From: Nyssa sinensis
Taxonomy: Eukaryota; Streptophyta; Magnoliopsida; Cornales; Nyssaceae
Assembly: GCA_008638375.1 (NCBI GenBank)
Contig: CM018043.1
Coordinates: 41,486,066 to 41,550,065 of the forward strand
Direction: 5' to 3'
Length of the DNA stretch: 64,000 nucleotides
The translations under genes and the position numbers were made by a program. Numbering within the stretch: the first letter of the stretch is position 1; each line of letters begins with the position of its first letter. The notes under the pieces are model-generated. The model had not been told where the DNA came from. It saw only the letters and a program-made list of their open reading frames with translations, and searched no databases. Positions 11,989 through 23,720 of the stretch are shown piece by piece.

Positions 11989-12070
11989 CAGCCCAAGTGG
12001 TATTTTTTTGGGCTTAAGTGCTTTGTCTACCTTGGGTCAAGGGTTCAAAACCCCTTGGCCTCACTTTTTA
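11989..12070 (+). other. tRNA-like A-box/B-box module in LTR D (second)
   Basis: An A-box-like CAGCCCAAGTGG (11989-12000) and a B-box-like GGGTTCAAAACCC (12041-12053) are followed by a short T run. It is antisense to the LTR and about 280-365 bp from the LTR 5' end. The module in LTR C (40928-40990) has the same position and orientation, so this one is ancestral to both LTRs. Confidence 0.45.
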
Positions 12071-13612
12071 GTTCATTCTTCCTATTTTCCCCTTTGTGCC
12101 TTGTTTGGCCTTTAGTTTAATTACTTTAACTTTTTGGATTATTTTCCACTTGTGATTTCAAATTTATTATTTACTGATTTTATAAATCATAGTCGTATTT
12201 TATTTTTTCGAGATTGACCTTGATTTTTTAAGGTCTCGGAATTATTTTGTAATCGTCATCTATTTCCCGTTTAAATTTCTTAATTTTTCTTTTTAAGGTC
12301 ACTAATTAATAATTAGTGACTTTATTGTCATTTAATTGGGTCGGGGTGTTACAAACAATGTAACATGAGTGTTGGAAAAGCTCAATGATCGCGATCGACA
12401 TAAATATAGTGCCACAATAAATCGGTCACAGTCAGGTCCAATAAACAAGGAATTATCAATCATAAAATTATTCATAGGGAAATGAAAACATCCTATGAAT
12501 CCAATAAACGTCGATATAACAATCAAACATGAATTATGCATTTACCCTGTTTAGGGTTTGGCAGACCCTCAGTCTTTTGGGGCCCGGCTACCCCTTGTGT
12601 GCATAAAGCACTGAGCTCAAAAATGTAAACTGGGCATGACAAGCTCTCGAGCGCGGATGTACTGCCATCCTCATTGCTAAGTCAGCCTCAAGTTTTTCAT
12701 ACTTTCCCCCTTGGGTGTGACCAGACCAAGCCTATCGGAGCGTGGACGTACCGCATCCTCCTCAGCTCCAAGCCACAACAGACCCCAAGGTTCCATCTTG
12801 CATCTGTGAATAGATGGGTCATTGTGACTAAGCACAAAACCCAGCATTTAACATGAATCAGGAGTATCTCACAATTTCATAAGAAGTGTATAAGATACGA
12901 AATATCACGACATAAGCATTCAATGTTAGGCATCAGTACAATGAATCAAATCATGGGATATCAGTCAAATAGGCCTCCACCAGATAGGACAATATCAATG
13001 GTGGGAACAATAACAGTGGATACATACATGAGTACAAAGTTTGGCAGTAATAGAAAGATTGTGGCTTGGAAAACCACGTATAAGAGATAGGAATTCACTT
13101 ACCTTGTCAATGCGTCTTAGTATTTCGTGACCTTCCCTTTTTACTTCGAGTCTCCTGTATATATCAGTAAACATGTTTTAGTTTTAATGCCATTATCAAA
13201 TTTATGCCTCATCATCATAAATATCTCTTTTATTACTTTATACTTTTACAACTTCTAATTTGATCTAATTTACCCAAGGGTAAAATGGCCATTTACGCGT
13301 CTCTATTTTTCGGGTTCTGTTTTTACAATTTGAACTTCACCGTTGAGAACTGAAGGTTTGAAATAATAAAAATCTACTATTTACTTAACTCAATCGGAGT
13401 CCGTTTGACTCACTTTTGATGTAGGGGCATTTTGGTCATTTTGGCATTTCTATGGCTATTTTATTTTTTGGGACTCCGTCTCGTGAAATGGACCTCACCA
13501 TTGAATTCAGAATGCCCGAGATAGTCAAAATACGCTATTAATTCATATTAATTGAATTTTGCATTATTTCACTATATTTAATTTAATGTAATTAAATTAA
13601 TTTAGTTTGTAC

Positions 13613-13618
<6 letters not shown>

Positions 13619-13656
<38 letters not shown>

Positions 13657-13777
13657 GGCGAAATGGTTAATACGGGCTTGCTTGTCAAAACGGTTTGGGC
13701 TTGGGCTTCTCTTTCAAATGGTCGGGGGTTCGAGTCTCTAGGGGCGCTGCTCTTTTTTTTTTTTCTTGATTTAGTTA

Positions 13778-13827
<50 letters not shown>

Positions 13828-13952
13828 GCGAAATGGTTAATACGGGCTTGCTTGTCAAAACGGTTTGAGCTTGGGCTTCTCTTTCAAATGGTCGGGGGTT
13901 CGAGTCTCTAGGGGCGCTGCTCTTTTTTTTTTTTTTCTTGATTTAGTTAGTT

Positions 13953-13998
<46 letters not shown>

Positions 13999-14121
13999 GC
14001 GAAATGGTTAATACGGGCTTGCTTGTCAAAACGGTTGGGGCTTGGGCTTCTCTTTCAAATGGTCGGGGGTTCGAGTCTCTAGGGGCGCTGCTCTTTTTTT
14101 TTTTTCTTGATTTAGTTAGTT

Positions 14122-14167
<46 letters not shown>

Positions 14168-14294
14168 GCGAAATGGTTAATACGGGCTTGCTTGTCAAAA
14201 CGGTTTGGGCTTGGGCTTTTCTTTCAAATGGTTGGGGGTTCGAGTCTCTAGAGGCGCTGCTCTTTTTTTTTTTTTTTTCTTGATTTAGTTAGTT

Positions 14295-14333
<39 letters not shown>
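13619..14333 (+). repeat. 4 x ~170 bp tandem array with TA tracts and tRNA-like cores
   Basis: Four units begin with TTAGGCGAAATGG at 13654, 13824, 13995 and 14164 (periods 170, 171 and 169). Each has a (TA)n tract, an A-box-like AGGCGAAATGG, a B-box-like GGTTCGAGTCTC about 70 nt on (first at 13727-13738), and a poly(T) run. Units are nearly identical, differing mostly in tract length. The array sits inside LTR A, antisense to it. The core resembles a tRNA with a long variable arm (Ser/Leu type), but the acceptor stem is not convincing. Confidence 0.9.
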
Positions 14334-14335
<2 letters not shown>

Positions 14336-14349
14336 AGGGGTTAAAAGAC

Positions 14350-14446
14350 CACACGTGAGCCCATGGCTCAAGGGTCTGTGTTCCACCCATTAGCCCTAAG
14401 TCCATGTTTCGACTCGCGGGGCCAGCAGCCCTCGTGTATTTTTTTT
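14350..14446 (+). other. tRNA-like module next to the tandem array in LTR A
   Basis: A weak A-box (around GAGCCCATGG, 14357) and a B-box-like GTTTCGACTCG (14406-14416) are followed by a T run at 14439-14446. It is antisense to LTR A, at about the same distance from the LTR start (1.75 kb) as the first module of LTR D (1.7 kb). Confidence 0.3.
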
Positions 14447-16162
14447 CTTTAACTTTGAAAACCAAACAGCGACCAATGAATTAAATTAGGGATAAGCTAT
14501 CCCTGTTCCGGTTTCCATTCTTTAAACCCCCAACCAAACAGTCCCAATTTATTATTTAATTTAAAACAGTCCTATACCAAACGATGCAGTTTCGACCCAA
14601 TCCCTTATAAAATGGTGCCGTCTAGGTACTGTTCATCATCTCCCTCCCCCACGACTTTCCAATAGGGTTTTGGTTTGGCTCCGTCGCCTTCTCCGGCGAC
14701 GGCCACGTTTTTCGACTGTTTTTCGACCTAAACGAATTGTAGTTTTCTTCAAAATTTTATGGGGATCACATACCTAACCTCCGTTTCCTATTTAGACCAA
14801 CCGAACCCTTCGAATAGACCCAAATAGTAGCTCCGGTCACAAAAAATGATTTTCCGGTGAGCCAATTTTGTGTCAATTTATTTACTATTTTGATACAAAT
14901 TTTGTTCAAATCTTTTTCTGCACTTCATACAAACTTATCATTTAACCAAAGTTTTAAAGCATAAAACCCAAAGACCCGAATTATCCTTGAGACCTGTAAC
15001 CGCATATATCTCTTTTATTTTTGGACCAAAACACTTCGTTCTTTTTGCCAAGTGATCCTAGCTACATGCTTATCAAGACCCTACAATGTAAACTAACTTT
15101 CATGCTTTCAAAACTTAAAAACACTATTCACTTTACTCACCTTATTTCTCACGTTTTGCTCGCAGTATCACCTTCTGGATCACCCTAGCTTCTCCTTCTG
15201 GATTCTCAGAACTCCGCCCTTGGCCTCAGCTCCCTTTCTTGGTTCTGCATTCCCTATGAACGCATCACCTCCCTTTTTATAGCAAATTTTCTTTCCACTG
15301 CCGCCTTTTCTCTCCCTTCCCTCTCACTCTCTCTCTTCCTCCTTCAACCACATTCCTTGCCTTCTTGCTTTCCTCCTTTTCTGACTTTCATCTTCTCTAA
15401 TTTCAATTGCTTCCCTCTTTTTCTTCATTTGCTTTCAGTCTCATTAATTCCTCAAGACTTTTACATACATATATTGCATCTATATAACTAAATTCTGCCA
15501 ACTTCTCTGGCTTCTTTTTCTATTTAATTTCAACTGTGCTGACTTCTCTGACTTCTTTTTCTATTTAATTTCAACTGATTTCTTTTCTGTTTCTTTGCAT
15601 TTAACTAACTTAGGATATTTATATATATATATAGAAACACACACTAGTACACACTTGTTACACACATATTATATATATTGTCATATATATACCCTTGTAT
15701 GCAATGAAAGTATACTTTGAGAAATGTACGGGTATACGAGCCCGACTCTTCGTACTGTCTAGGTTTCTCGTACGGTAGTCTTGGGGTACTCGGGATGTCT
15801 GTAATTACTTATTGTACATTTGAATATCTTATATCCCTTTATTACTGTACATAACTGACTATGATAACCTAGGTCTTTTTTGGTATTATATTTATCAGCT
15901 TGGTTTATTTGTACTTGGCTTGTCCTGATCTCGTAATTTCCTAAGATTATAGATTCTACTATTTGCTTCGGTATGCATACTCATTTACTGTATACTACTC
16001 ATCATGATAGTTCGGTATATTTTGGGGTCTAATATTCTTGGTCTGAGTTGGTCTCGGTTTACTTTTGGTACCATGCTCATTGGCTTGTTCTAATCTTGGT
16101 ATTTTATGTGATAGTAGGACATGAATAGAATTATTCTAATTCATTTGGGTCGGGGTGTTATA

Positions 16163-16791
16163 CCTTGTGTAAGGTTTTGTAATTTTTGGTAGAGGTCTCT
16201 ATAGTGGTGGCCAGGTACAAATCTGTGCCTCATGAGAGCTTTCAACTCACCTACTGTTTCTACAGGTCTCTCATAATTCCTCCTCCTATTGGTCACCAAT
16301 TGATCCCACCAAATAATTGCAGTGAACTCAATTACCACCAGCTTTACCTTCTTTTCCTTCGAATAGTTGTGACAATAAAAAATCAACTCTATTTTCGTCT
16401 CCCACTCTAAATAAGCTTTAGGATCATTTCTACCTTGGAAAGATGGTATTTTAACTTTGATGCTCCTAAGGTTCCTATCAACCCCATCTCGCCCCCTTGG
16501 ATTTCTCCTATGTCCTCTTCCATGCCTACCTCCTCTAGGTCTGCACCCATAACAACTTCAGATGCTATGTCTTCCTCAGTCGCATCATCTTCTTCATTCT
16601 CATACTCATTTTCAGTGATAGGCTCACGTGTCCTCCTATCTTGCCCACCGTGCAGATTTCTGCTGATCCATCCTATCCGTTATCTCCCCCATCACCAAAT
16701 TCAACCATTCAAACTGTTGTTGAATGGCCTGCAAAATAAACAATGGGTTAGCTGTGTCCTTTTTAGGTGTTGAGTCACTCTTATGAGACAT
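16163..16791 (-). pseudogene. gag: Ty3/Gypsy gag, 5' part, broken
   Basis: Read on the minus strand, gag starts at an ATG at 16791 (MSHKSDSTPKKD) and continues through QQQFERLNLVMGE and RFVPGHHYRDLYQKLQNLTQG. An in-frame stop lies near 16645. LTR A interrupts it at 16163, exactly within the NLTQG codons. The plus-strand copy at 25193-26044 shows the uninterrupted sequence (TRSVEDYYKEM follows). Gag forms the virus-like particle; this copy cannot. Confidence 0.85.
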
Positions 16792-17422
16792 TGTTAAAGT
16801 CCTGCAAAACAAGGAAAGGATGCTAGTGGTAAAAAAAAACCCTCACACACCCCCTTACGTGTTTACGCTCAAATATTGTCACACCACTCGTGTTTCACTC
16901 TTTTGGGCTTTTCTAATACTATTCTCACCCACTCTTGCCTTTTACCTCTCTTGTTTTCCCTTTAAAGTTCGTGAAGAACTAGTTGAACTAAATCAAGACG
17001 CAACCTTGTCTTATTCCAACTAGCAATAGATTCGGTCACAAGCAATAACAATAATTGCAAATTCTGAAAAAGATTGATCTGATTTCAACAGCAAGAAACC
17101 GAAACAGATGGAATCAAAACAAAGATTATAGATATGGGAATTATAGATATGGAATTTAAAACAAAGATTCGTGTAATCAATTAAAGAAGTCGCAGGTCTG
17201 AATTCTTGAATCAATTACACGGGTAGTCAATTGTGAGAATCACAGAACTAAATTCAAACACACGAAATTAACAAGAATGACGAAAGAATCGCAAATCAGA
17301 AAGATGAACAATTCTCATATCAGAACAGAAAAACCTTGAACACGCCCAAGACAAAAAAATCAAATGCAAGAATTAAAAAGGATAAATCAAACCTAATTTA
17401 GAGTCTGAGCTCTGATACCAAA
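16792..17422 (-). mobile_element. Gypsy 5' leader between PBS and gag
   Basis: This is the untranslated leader upstream of the gag ATG at 16791, on the minus strand. It is A-rich when read on the plus strand. It contains a short repeated segment around ATTATAGATATGG near 17126 and 17141. No ORF is credible. Confidence 0.7.
17409..17420 (-). other. Primer binding site, initiator tRNA-Met
   Basis: The minus strand reads TGGTATCAGAGC, the standard complement of the plant initiator tRNA-Met 3' end. It lies 2 nt from the LTR end (17423). Confidence 0.9.
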
Positions 17423-17836
17423 TGATGTCAATCCGTAAGATCGAAATCCCTTGAACCCATGATCAAATTGAAACTTACCCAAGAAAGCCAAGAATCAAGC
17501 CAAGATGATCTAGACCCATTAAAAACTTGTTTCAAGAACCTAGAGTTGATGAGAACGTCACGAAGGGTATGCCTTTGATAAGTTCATAGTTCATTCAAGA
17601 ACAAGAAGAGAAAACTGAAAATTTTCTAAGCAGAAAGCTTCATTCACGTTCGTTGCCTGCAAAATTGTGGCTACACGTTCTTTTAAAATCCTAGGGCCGA
17701 ATAAGGCCTACATCAATTAAAAGACACGGGCCGAACATCTTCAGGCCCAAAACGTCCTAAACTACCGACTATACTTAAAACATAAAATAGGCCCACACGC
17801 ATATACTTAATGAAATAAGAAGTCTATATGAAACCA
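17423..17836 (-). mobile_element. Short Gypsy LTR (~0.41 kb), minus strand
   Basis: It lies between the pol end (17837 onward) and the PBS (17409-17420). Homologous LTRs are at 35710-36177 and 63470-63952, with shared blocks such as TGGTTTCRTATAGAC at the start and the CACATCA/GACATCA end. The start is approximate because a purine-rich tract (AGAGGGGGCGGCA) lies about 10 nt before it. Having pol on one side and PBS-gag on the other means one LTR serves two element copies. Confidence 0.75.
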
Positions 17837-18176
17837 CTAGACTATGCCGCCCCCTCTATAGCTTGTATCACGTGGATTAAAGTTGGTTCTTCCTCTTTCA
17901 AGCCCATCTTGAACGTTGGGGTCTTGCTCGATAACTCGGCCCAAGTGGATTGCACCAATCCTTCATTGCTTCCTTGATCTTTTTAGCTCTCGACCTTGTG
18001 ATTGGCCCTTCTGGATCTTGTAAAGGAACTTTAAGACTCAGTCTACCATGGTGCCCATCAGTCCCCCACTCCTCGAAAAGATTCGACCTCGAATCATCAC
18101 TTGCATCAAAGGGAGAAATATCAAAAACATTGAAAGTAGCAGAAACAGTATACTCACCTGCAAGATCCACTTTATA
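17837..18176 (-). pseudogene. pol: Gypsy pol C-terminus (integrase tail), minus strand
   Basis: This is the integrase C-terminal tail, with blocks EYTVSATFNVFDISPFD and GPITRSRAKKIKEAM. No canonical chromodomain follows. A LINE (18190-23720) interrupts it between codons that read NAYKVDL in intact copies; pol resumes at 23721. Confidence 0.85.
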
Positions 18177-18439
18177 TATATATATATATTTTTGATAGGT
18201 AAATAAGATAGATAGAAAGAAGAGAATAAATACAAGATCAAGAGGGCATACCCTCGAACAAGTTAGAGGAAGGATGGACTTCTACAAACAGAAAAGCACC
18301 CGACCTAAAGCAACAAAAAAAGAAAAAAAACTAAACAAAGAAAAAGAAAACAAATCAAGAGGGCATACCCTCGGGCAAGCTAGGGGAAAGGAAGAGCATA
18401 CATAAACAAAAGAGCTCCCAACCCCAAGTAGCAAAAATA

Positions 18440-21400
18440 TTACACTTTAAATATGCTATCAGGTAAAGACCAAGTAAACTGGAGATGTCTATTGGAAGTT
18501 GAATCCTGAATCCCTTTTGAGTGAGTGAGCCTACCACGGATCATGTCCTGAGTTTGAGCTATGATGGCATTTGGACTTTTCTGGATCTGGGTGAATAATC
18601 TGCTATTCCTTTCACGCCATATGTTGTAAACTGTGCAAGCTAGTGTAAGCCTGCCTAAGATGGAGGAGAACGACTTGCCTTTGAAAGAGTTGGTAGCCCA
18701 AAGGATAGTTTGCTGCCAGTCCCCAGTAGGACAGTGAAAACCACTTTTAGAGAGCAAGTGGGACCATATGTTGGAGGTGAAAGGGCAGGAAAAGAAGAGG
18801 TGATTGTGATTCTCATTTTCTCTTGAACAGAAAAGACATTTAGGATCTTGACCAGTGTTAGAAGAGAACAGGAGGTCCTTGGTCCTTAGACTGAGACGAA
18901 TGGCCATCCAAAGAATAAAACCAGCGCGCGGAATAGATTTGGCATGCCAGACAAGCTTCCACCAATTTACCTGGGGGTGGTGGCCCCGCAGAGTTTCCCA
19001 AGCTGAACTGATGGAGAAGTCCCCATTTGAGGAGGGCAACCAAATTGCCTTGTCTTCTTGGAGAGGGGAGGGAAAGAAATTTGAAGGCATACCATTCTTT
19101 AGGTCCAGCAGATGAGGAGAATTTGCAATAGGCCAGTTCCAGCAATTTTCATGAATGATGCAACTCACTGTAGCAGATCTTCCCAGCCCCGAATCATAAA
19201 TAACCCTTTCCCCCATGTTGTCATAGATGGAGCCATTGGGAAGCCAATAGTCAAACCAGAGGGAAGCAAAGAGCCCTGAGCCAATGAAAATTTTGATATG
19301 CGGCTTGAATAAAGATCTGAATTTAATCATTTTCCTCCAAGCCCACGAGCTAGATTGAGGGCATTTGACTTCCCAGAAGCTTTCGCCTTTAAGTAGATTG
19401 CAGCGAATCCACTGAACCCAAGGGGACTTTGAGGGGTTTTGAAAAAGAGCCCAAATGAGTTTCCCCAAAGCAGCTAAGTTCCAATCAACAAGTTTCTTAA
19501 TCCCAAGACCCCCTTCATCTCGAGGGCAAGTTACATACTCCCAAGCAACTTTGGAACCAGAAAAGATGAGATGGTTGCCACTCCAAAGAAAAGATCTCAT
19601 AGCTTGCTCAATCTGATTCACCACCTTTTTAGGAAGGATGAAGTGGGAAGACCGGAAGACTTGAATGCTAAAAAGCACTGATCTGATCAACTGAACCCGA
19701 CCTGCATAGGAAAGATATTTAGTAGACCAATGAGTGATCTTACCGATGATGCGGTCAACTAGAGCTTTGCAGTCATGAGCTTTCAGCTTGGTAGAGATCA
19801 AAGGAACCCCAAGGTAGTGGATAGGGAGGGAGCCTTCAGGGAAGCCGATGTGATCAATGAGTTGCTGCTTGAGATTGTAATTAACACCTGAAAAGAAAAT
19901 GTTACTTTTGGAGGCATTGTGGAGAAGGCCAGAAAAGGAGGCAAAAGTGTCAAGCCCTTCCTTGAGGGTAGAAGCTGAAGCAAGGTCCCCATAACAAAAA
20001 AGCATGATATCGTCAGCAAAACAAAGGTGAGTCAGCTTGGATTTATGGCATCTCCAGTGGTGCTTAAATTGAGAGCCAGTCGACTTCTGATGAAGAATCA
20101 TAGAGAGAACATCCATAGCAATCACAAAGAGATAGGGGGAAAGTGGGAAGACCGGAAGACTTGAATGCTAAAAAGCACTGATCTGATCAACTGAACTCGA
20201 CCTGCATTGGAAAGATATTTAGTAGACCAATGAGTGATCTTACCGATGATGCGGTCAACTAGAGCTTTGCAGTCATGAGCTTTCAGCTTGGTAGAGATCA
20301 AAGGAACCCCAAGGTAGTGGATAGGGAGGGAGCCTTCAGGGAAGCCGATGTGATCAATGAGTTGCTGCTTGAGATTGTAATTAACACCTGAAAAGAAAAT
20401 GTTACTTTTGGAGGCATTGTGGAGAAGGCTAGAAAAGGAGGCAAAAGTGTCAAGCCCTTCCTTGAGGGTAGAAGCTGAAGCAAGGTCCCCATGATAAAAA
20501 AGCATGATATCATCAGCAAAACAAAGGTGAGTCAGCTTGGATTTATGGCATCTCCAGTGGTGCTTAAATTGAGAGCCAGTCGACTTCTGATGAAGAATCA
20601 TAGAGAGAACATCCATAGCAATCACAAAGAGATAGGGGGAAAGAGGGTCCCCTTGCCTTAAGCCCTTAGCCCCTGGAAAATAACCTTCCAACTCACCATT
20701 AATGACAACTGAAAACCGAGGAGTTGAGATGCAGCAATAGATCTAGTCAATAAAGAGCTGAGGAAAGCCCATGATGTTTAAAGTGTCAATAATAAATTCC
20801 CATCGCACCGAGTCAAAAGCTTTCTTAAGATCAACTTTCATTGTGCAGCGAGGAGAGCCCGAGTTTTTGTGATAATTATGCATGAGCTCTTGGGCTAGAA
20901 GAATGTTGTCGCTAATATTCCTGCCTTGAATAACAGCAGATTAAGAAGGATCAACAAGGCTAGGGAGAACTTTCTTGAGACGGTTGGCCAGGATTTTGGA
21001 GATAGTTTTGTAAAGGGTGTTGCAGCAAGAGATAGGCCAAAAGTCATGAACAGAGGAGGGGTTAGGAACTTTGGGGACAAGGGCAATAGCCATGGCATTT
21101 AGCTCTTTAAGGAAGGTTTTGGAAGAGAAAAATTCAGAGATAGCGGCAATGACCTCAGGTTTAACAATATTCCAAGCTTTTTTGAAAAAATGACTATTAA
21201 ATCCATCAGGCCCAGGGGCTTTGTTAGGATGAAGGCTAAAGAAATCTTCCTGAATTTCTTCTTCAGTGACCGGGCATTGAAGAGAGGTAAAAAAATCAGA
21301 ATTAAGGCGCTTTGGGATAAACGTCTCAAGAGCTTGTTTACCTGGGTATTGGATAGGGCTTTCAGTTCCAAGGAGATCATGATAAAAATTGACAATAGTG

Positions 21401-22599
21401 TTCTTGACCTCTTTTATGTCTTCAATTCTACAACCATTCGCATCAAGGAGGCAGACAATCTTGTTACGGTTCCTTCGGTTATTCACAGATTTAAAGAAAA
21501 AAGAGGTGTTTTGATCACCTTCAGAAAGCCATTGAATACTGGACTTTTGCTTGGCGAGACTTTCCTTACTGCTTAGAAGGGAGTAGAAAAGGTGATGAGC
21601 TTCTTTTTCCTCTTGCATGATACTCGCATTCCCAGGGTCCCGCTCAAGGAGGTTTTGGATATCATAGAGCTTGTTACGAGCTTCTTGGACTCGGGAGGAG
21701 ATGTTATTGAATCTTTGCTGATTGAGGTCCTTAAGAGCATATTTAACCTTCTTAAGCTTTTGACAACAGTTAAACATGGCTGTACCTTGAAAGTTTGTTT
21801 GCCAGGCTTGCTCAACAGTAGGAAGAAAGTTATCATATTCAGCCCAAAAGTTGAAGAATTTGAAAGGGAACCTTTGTTTTTGTAAAGAGATACCGGATCT
21901 GACAAGAATTGGGGAATGATCTGAGAGGCCAGGGGGAAGAAATTCAGCCACCGCGTTTGAGAAAGCTGAGAACCAGTCATGGTTGACTAAAGCTCTGTCA
22001 ATCTTCCTTTGTATAGTATGGGGAGAAGCTTGACCATTTGACCAGGTGAAGAAGCACCCAGAAAATCTAAGATCCTCAAGCTCTGCATTCAAGAAACATG
22101 TGTTACAATCATCCATACCAGTTGGCTAGTCACACCTACCACCTCTTCTATCATGGGGGTAACGTATAGCATTGAAGTCACGAAAAATAAGCCAGGGGAG
22201 ACCCTTGGAGATAGAGGCTTGGAGATTAATGTCGTGCCATAAATCATTTCTTTGAAGAGAGGAATTGGAGCCATAGATAACCGGAATGATCATGGGGGCT
22301 TTTGAGTCTCGAATTGTAATATTACAGTGGATAGCTTGATTGGTAGCACATGAAGAATTAACTTGTAGCACAGCGTTATTCCAGCCAATCCATATTCTTC
22401 CCGAGGCCGAGTGAGGGTAGTTATGCAAGAAGGACCATCCGGGGATGAGAGAGTTAGCCATAACATCTTTAGAAGCTTCCTTAATTTTAGTCTCAACAAT
22501 GCCTAAAACATAGATAGAGTAATCACGAACAAACAACCGAATTTCGCGCTGTTTAGAGGGGTTGTTCATGCCCCTAATATTCCAACAAGCAAAATTCAT
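18440..22599 (-). pseudogene. LINE ORF2 with internal 500 bp duplication
   Basis: The endonuclease begins MNFACWNIRGMNN at 22599. Motifs include GIVETKI, DFNAIRYPHDRRGG and GLSDHSPI. The RT has NKAPGPDGF and CFADDIMLFCHGD-type motifs, the latter twice because of the tandem duplication at 19641-20640. The zf-RVT region ends the protein (CLFCSRENENHNHLFFSC). Lesions include a stop near 22127, a stop at 20943, a stop in the FIDWIY block near 20745 and the 2-nt frame change from the duplication. The C-terminus ends STSNRHLQFTWSLPDSIFKV, giving the normal ORF2 end for this family. Confidence 0.9.
19641..20640 (-). repeat. Exact 500 bp tandem duplication in LINE RT
   Basis: Units 19641-20140 and 20141-20640 align without gaps, with only a few substitutions (for example at 19697/20197 and 19709/20209). 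The unit covers the catalytic FADD region to the SSHF block. Because 500 is not a multiple of 3, the frame shifts. Confidence 0.95.
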
Positions 22600-23720
22600 T
22601 GAGAAAAGACGAGGGGGCCGGAACCTGCTATTCCTTTTTCCTCTAGAATTTTCCTCTTACGCCTTAGCTTTTTGAGCTGGTTTTTGGTGTAATTGCTGCC
22701 AATATCTGCTTCATCAACTCTAGCTATTTTGTCCGCTAAAGAATTTGATTCAGGCGATACAGTAGAGGTGGAACTGCTTATCTCAAGAAGGGAGCTATCA
22801 GTTAGAACAGAACATGATTTGGGTTCTTTTGGAGACAGAAAAGAGGCTTGGTCTGCAGTTAGAGGGGAGAGATGGGTATTCAGATCTGTAGTATTTTCTA
22901 CGTCCTCCACTGGGTTTGAAGAGAAGTGGGGAAGGACAGGTTGCTTCGAGATAAGGCCCTCTATTGGATCACCATCACGGGGGGAACTTGCATGCGGCAT
23001 ATCAAATTGCAGATTTTCAGAACAGGTAGACGACTCACCTTGATCCTTAGTGAGGTTTACAATGTGAGCAGATTCTTTGGCCGTGTCATCACTTTGGATG
23101 GATTTACCTTTGCTTAAGACCACTCTCCATTCACTTGTACTGGATTTCCTGTTAACTGTGGTGAGTAAATTAATGGCTTTCCCTTCATTAATTTTAACTG
23201 AAGGGCAGTTGGCAAGTCTATGGCCAAAGAGGTGACAGTGGGTGCACATAGAGGGATGCCATTGGTATTCAACAAATATTTCCACTTTTGTGAGGTCTGT
23301 TAACAAAAGATCAAAGGAATCTGGGAAATCTTTGGTGGCATCCACCTCAACACATATTCTCGCATAGCTGATCCGTGTCTGATCTTCAATGTGAGAGTCA
23401 GCATACAAAGGTTTCCCAATGGCACTAGCGACATAGCTAAGGCCTTCTGTTGTCCAGAGTTCATAAGGTATGTTGAAAAATTTTACCCAGACAGGGATTT
23501 TAGCCACGTTCTTCTTGGACAGTGTCATGCCCGGGTGCCATCGTTGAAGAATAATGTGCCGTCCTAAGAAGTGCCAATGGCCACCTTCAAGAATAGAGTT
23601 AATGGCATGCATAGAATCAAATTTGAAAAAGAAGAATCCGTTGCCATTTGTAAGCACTTCATTTAAGCCTTCTTTGGTCCAAAGCTTCTCTGCCATCTTT
23701 TTAGTCCATAGAAATGGCAT
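22596..23720 (-). pseudogene. LINE ORF1 C-terminal part, open for 374 codons
   Basis: This is the open C-terminal part of ORF1. DUF4283 blocks lie in the first 130 residues (LTNGNGFFFFKFDSMHA, GRHIILQRWHPGM, PVWVKFFNIPYELW, YVASAIGKPLYADSH). A full CCHC knuckle, CTHCHLFGHRLANC, lies near residues 155-170. A Ser/Thr-rich linker and a basic tail (NQLKKLRRKRKILEEKG) follow. The stop overlaps the ORF2 start as ATGA at 22596-22599. The native start is missing; the first Met is internal. Confidence 0.88.

Larger units (their letters stand above)
8397..12353 (-). mobile_element. Solo giant LTR D, minus strand (3957 bp)
   Basis: The minus-strand ends are TGTAACACCCCGACCC (at 12353) and GGGTCGTGACA (at 8397), matching the LTR termini of the element at 40701-49784. 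No PBS, gag, pol or PPT flanks it, so it is a solo LTR left by LTR-LTR recombination. It contains a donor-like site (10058), an acceptor-like block (8818-8870), a 12 bp hairpin (8891-8945), two tRNA-like modules and a perfect dyad (10941-10966). Flanking pentamers AATAG and AACAA do not match, so the 5 bp target duplication has decayed or the ends have been rearranged. Small ORFs inside it look like chance. Confidence 0.85.
7842..13102 (-). other. Putative LTR intron in LTR A (interrupted)
   Basis: On the minus strand the donor-like CAAG|GTAAGTGA has its GT starting at 13102. The acceptor-like TTTTTCAG|G ends at 7842. After removing the LINE tail and LTR D the interval is about 0.95 kb. The conserved block before the acceptor is present. 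The hairpin of LTRs C and D was not found here. Splicing is inferred. Confidence 0.35.
7784..16162 (-). mobile_element. Giant LTR A (interrupted), minus strand
   Basis: The LTR 5' end is at 16162 (TATAACACCCCGACCC, with the expected TG mutated to TA). It sits inside Gypsy gag sequence that resumes at 16163. Reading leftward it passes an array of 170 bp repeats, a donor-like site (13103/13102) and the conserved acceptor-like block (7842-7890). It is cut off at 7784 by LTR B. Two insertions interrupt it: a LINE tail (7946-8304) and solo LTR D (8397-12353). Without these it is about 4.06 kb. It is non-coding; no internal region (PBS, gag or pol) belongs to it. Confidence 0.7.
18190..23720 (-). 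mobile_element. LINE inserted in Gypsy pol, minus strand, 5'-truncated
   Basis: The 3' end is at about 18190, where a short A tract and TA repeats abut Gypsy sequence. The 3' UTR carries the GAGGGTATGCCCTCTTG motif twice. ORF2 follows (18440-22599), then the C-terminal 374 codons of ORF1 (22596-23720). Truncation falls at the MPFLW codons of ORF1. The Gypsy flanks (CCACTTTATA on one side, TAAGCATTATC on the other) join to give the intact sequence seen at 63105-63135. Only a TA-sized overlap remains, so any target duplication is very short. Confidence 0.9.

Noticed and set aside
8392..12358. 5 bp target duplication around solo LTR D
   Set aside because: The flanking pentamers (AATAG and AACAA) do not match, so I do not claim one.
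13619..14333. True tRNA gene cluster
   Set aside because: A-box and B-box matches exist, but I could not pair an acceptor stem or place an anticodon arm, and the units sit inside an LTR with TA tracts. Kept as tRNA-like repeats only.
13619..14333. CRISPR-like array of regular repeats
   Set aside because: The units are long tandem repeats without unique spacers, in a plant repeat nest.
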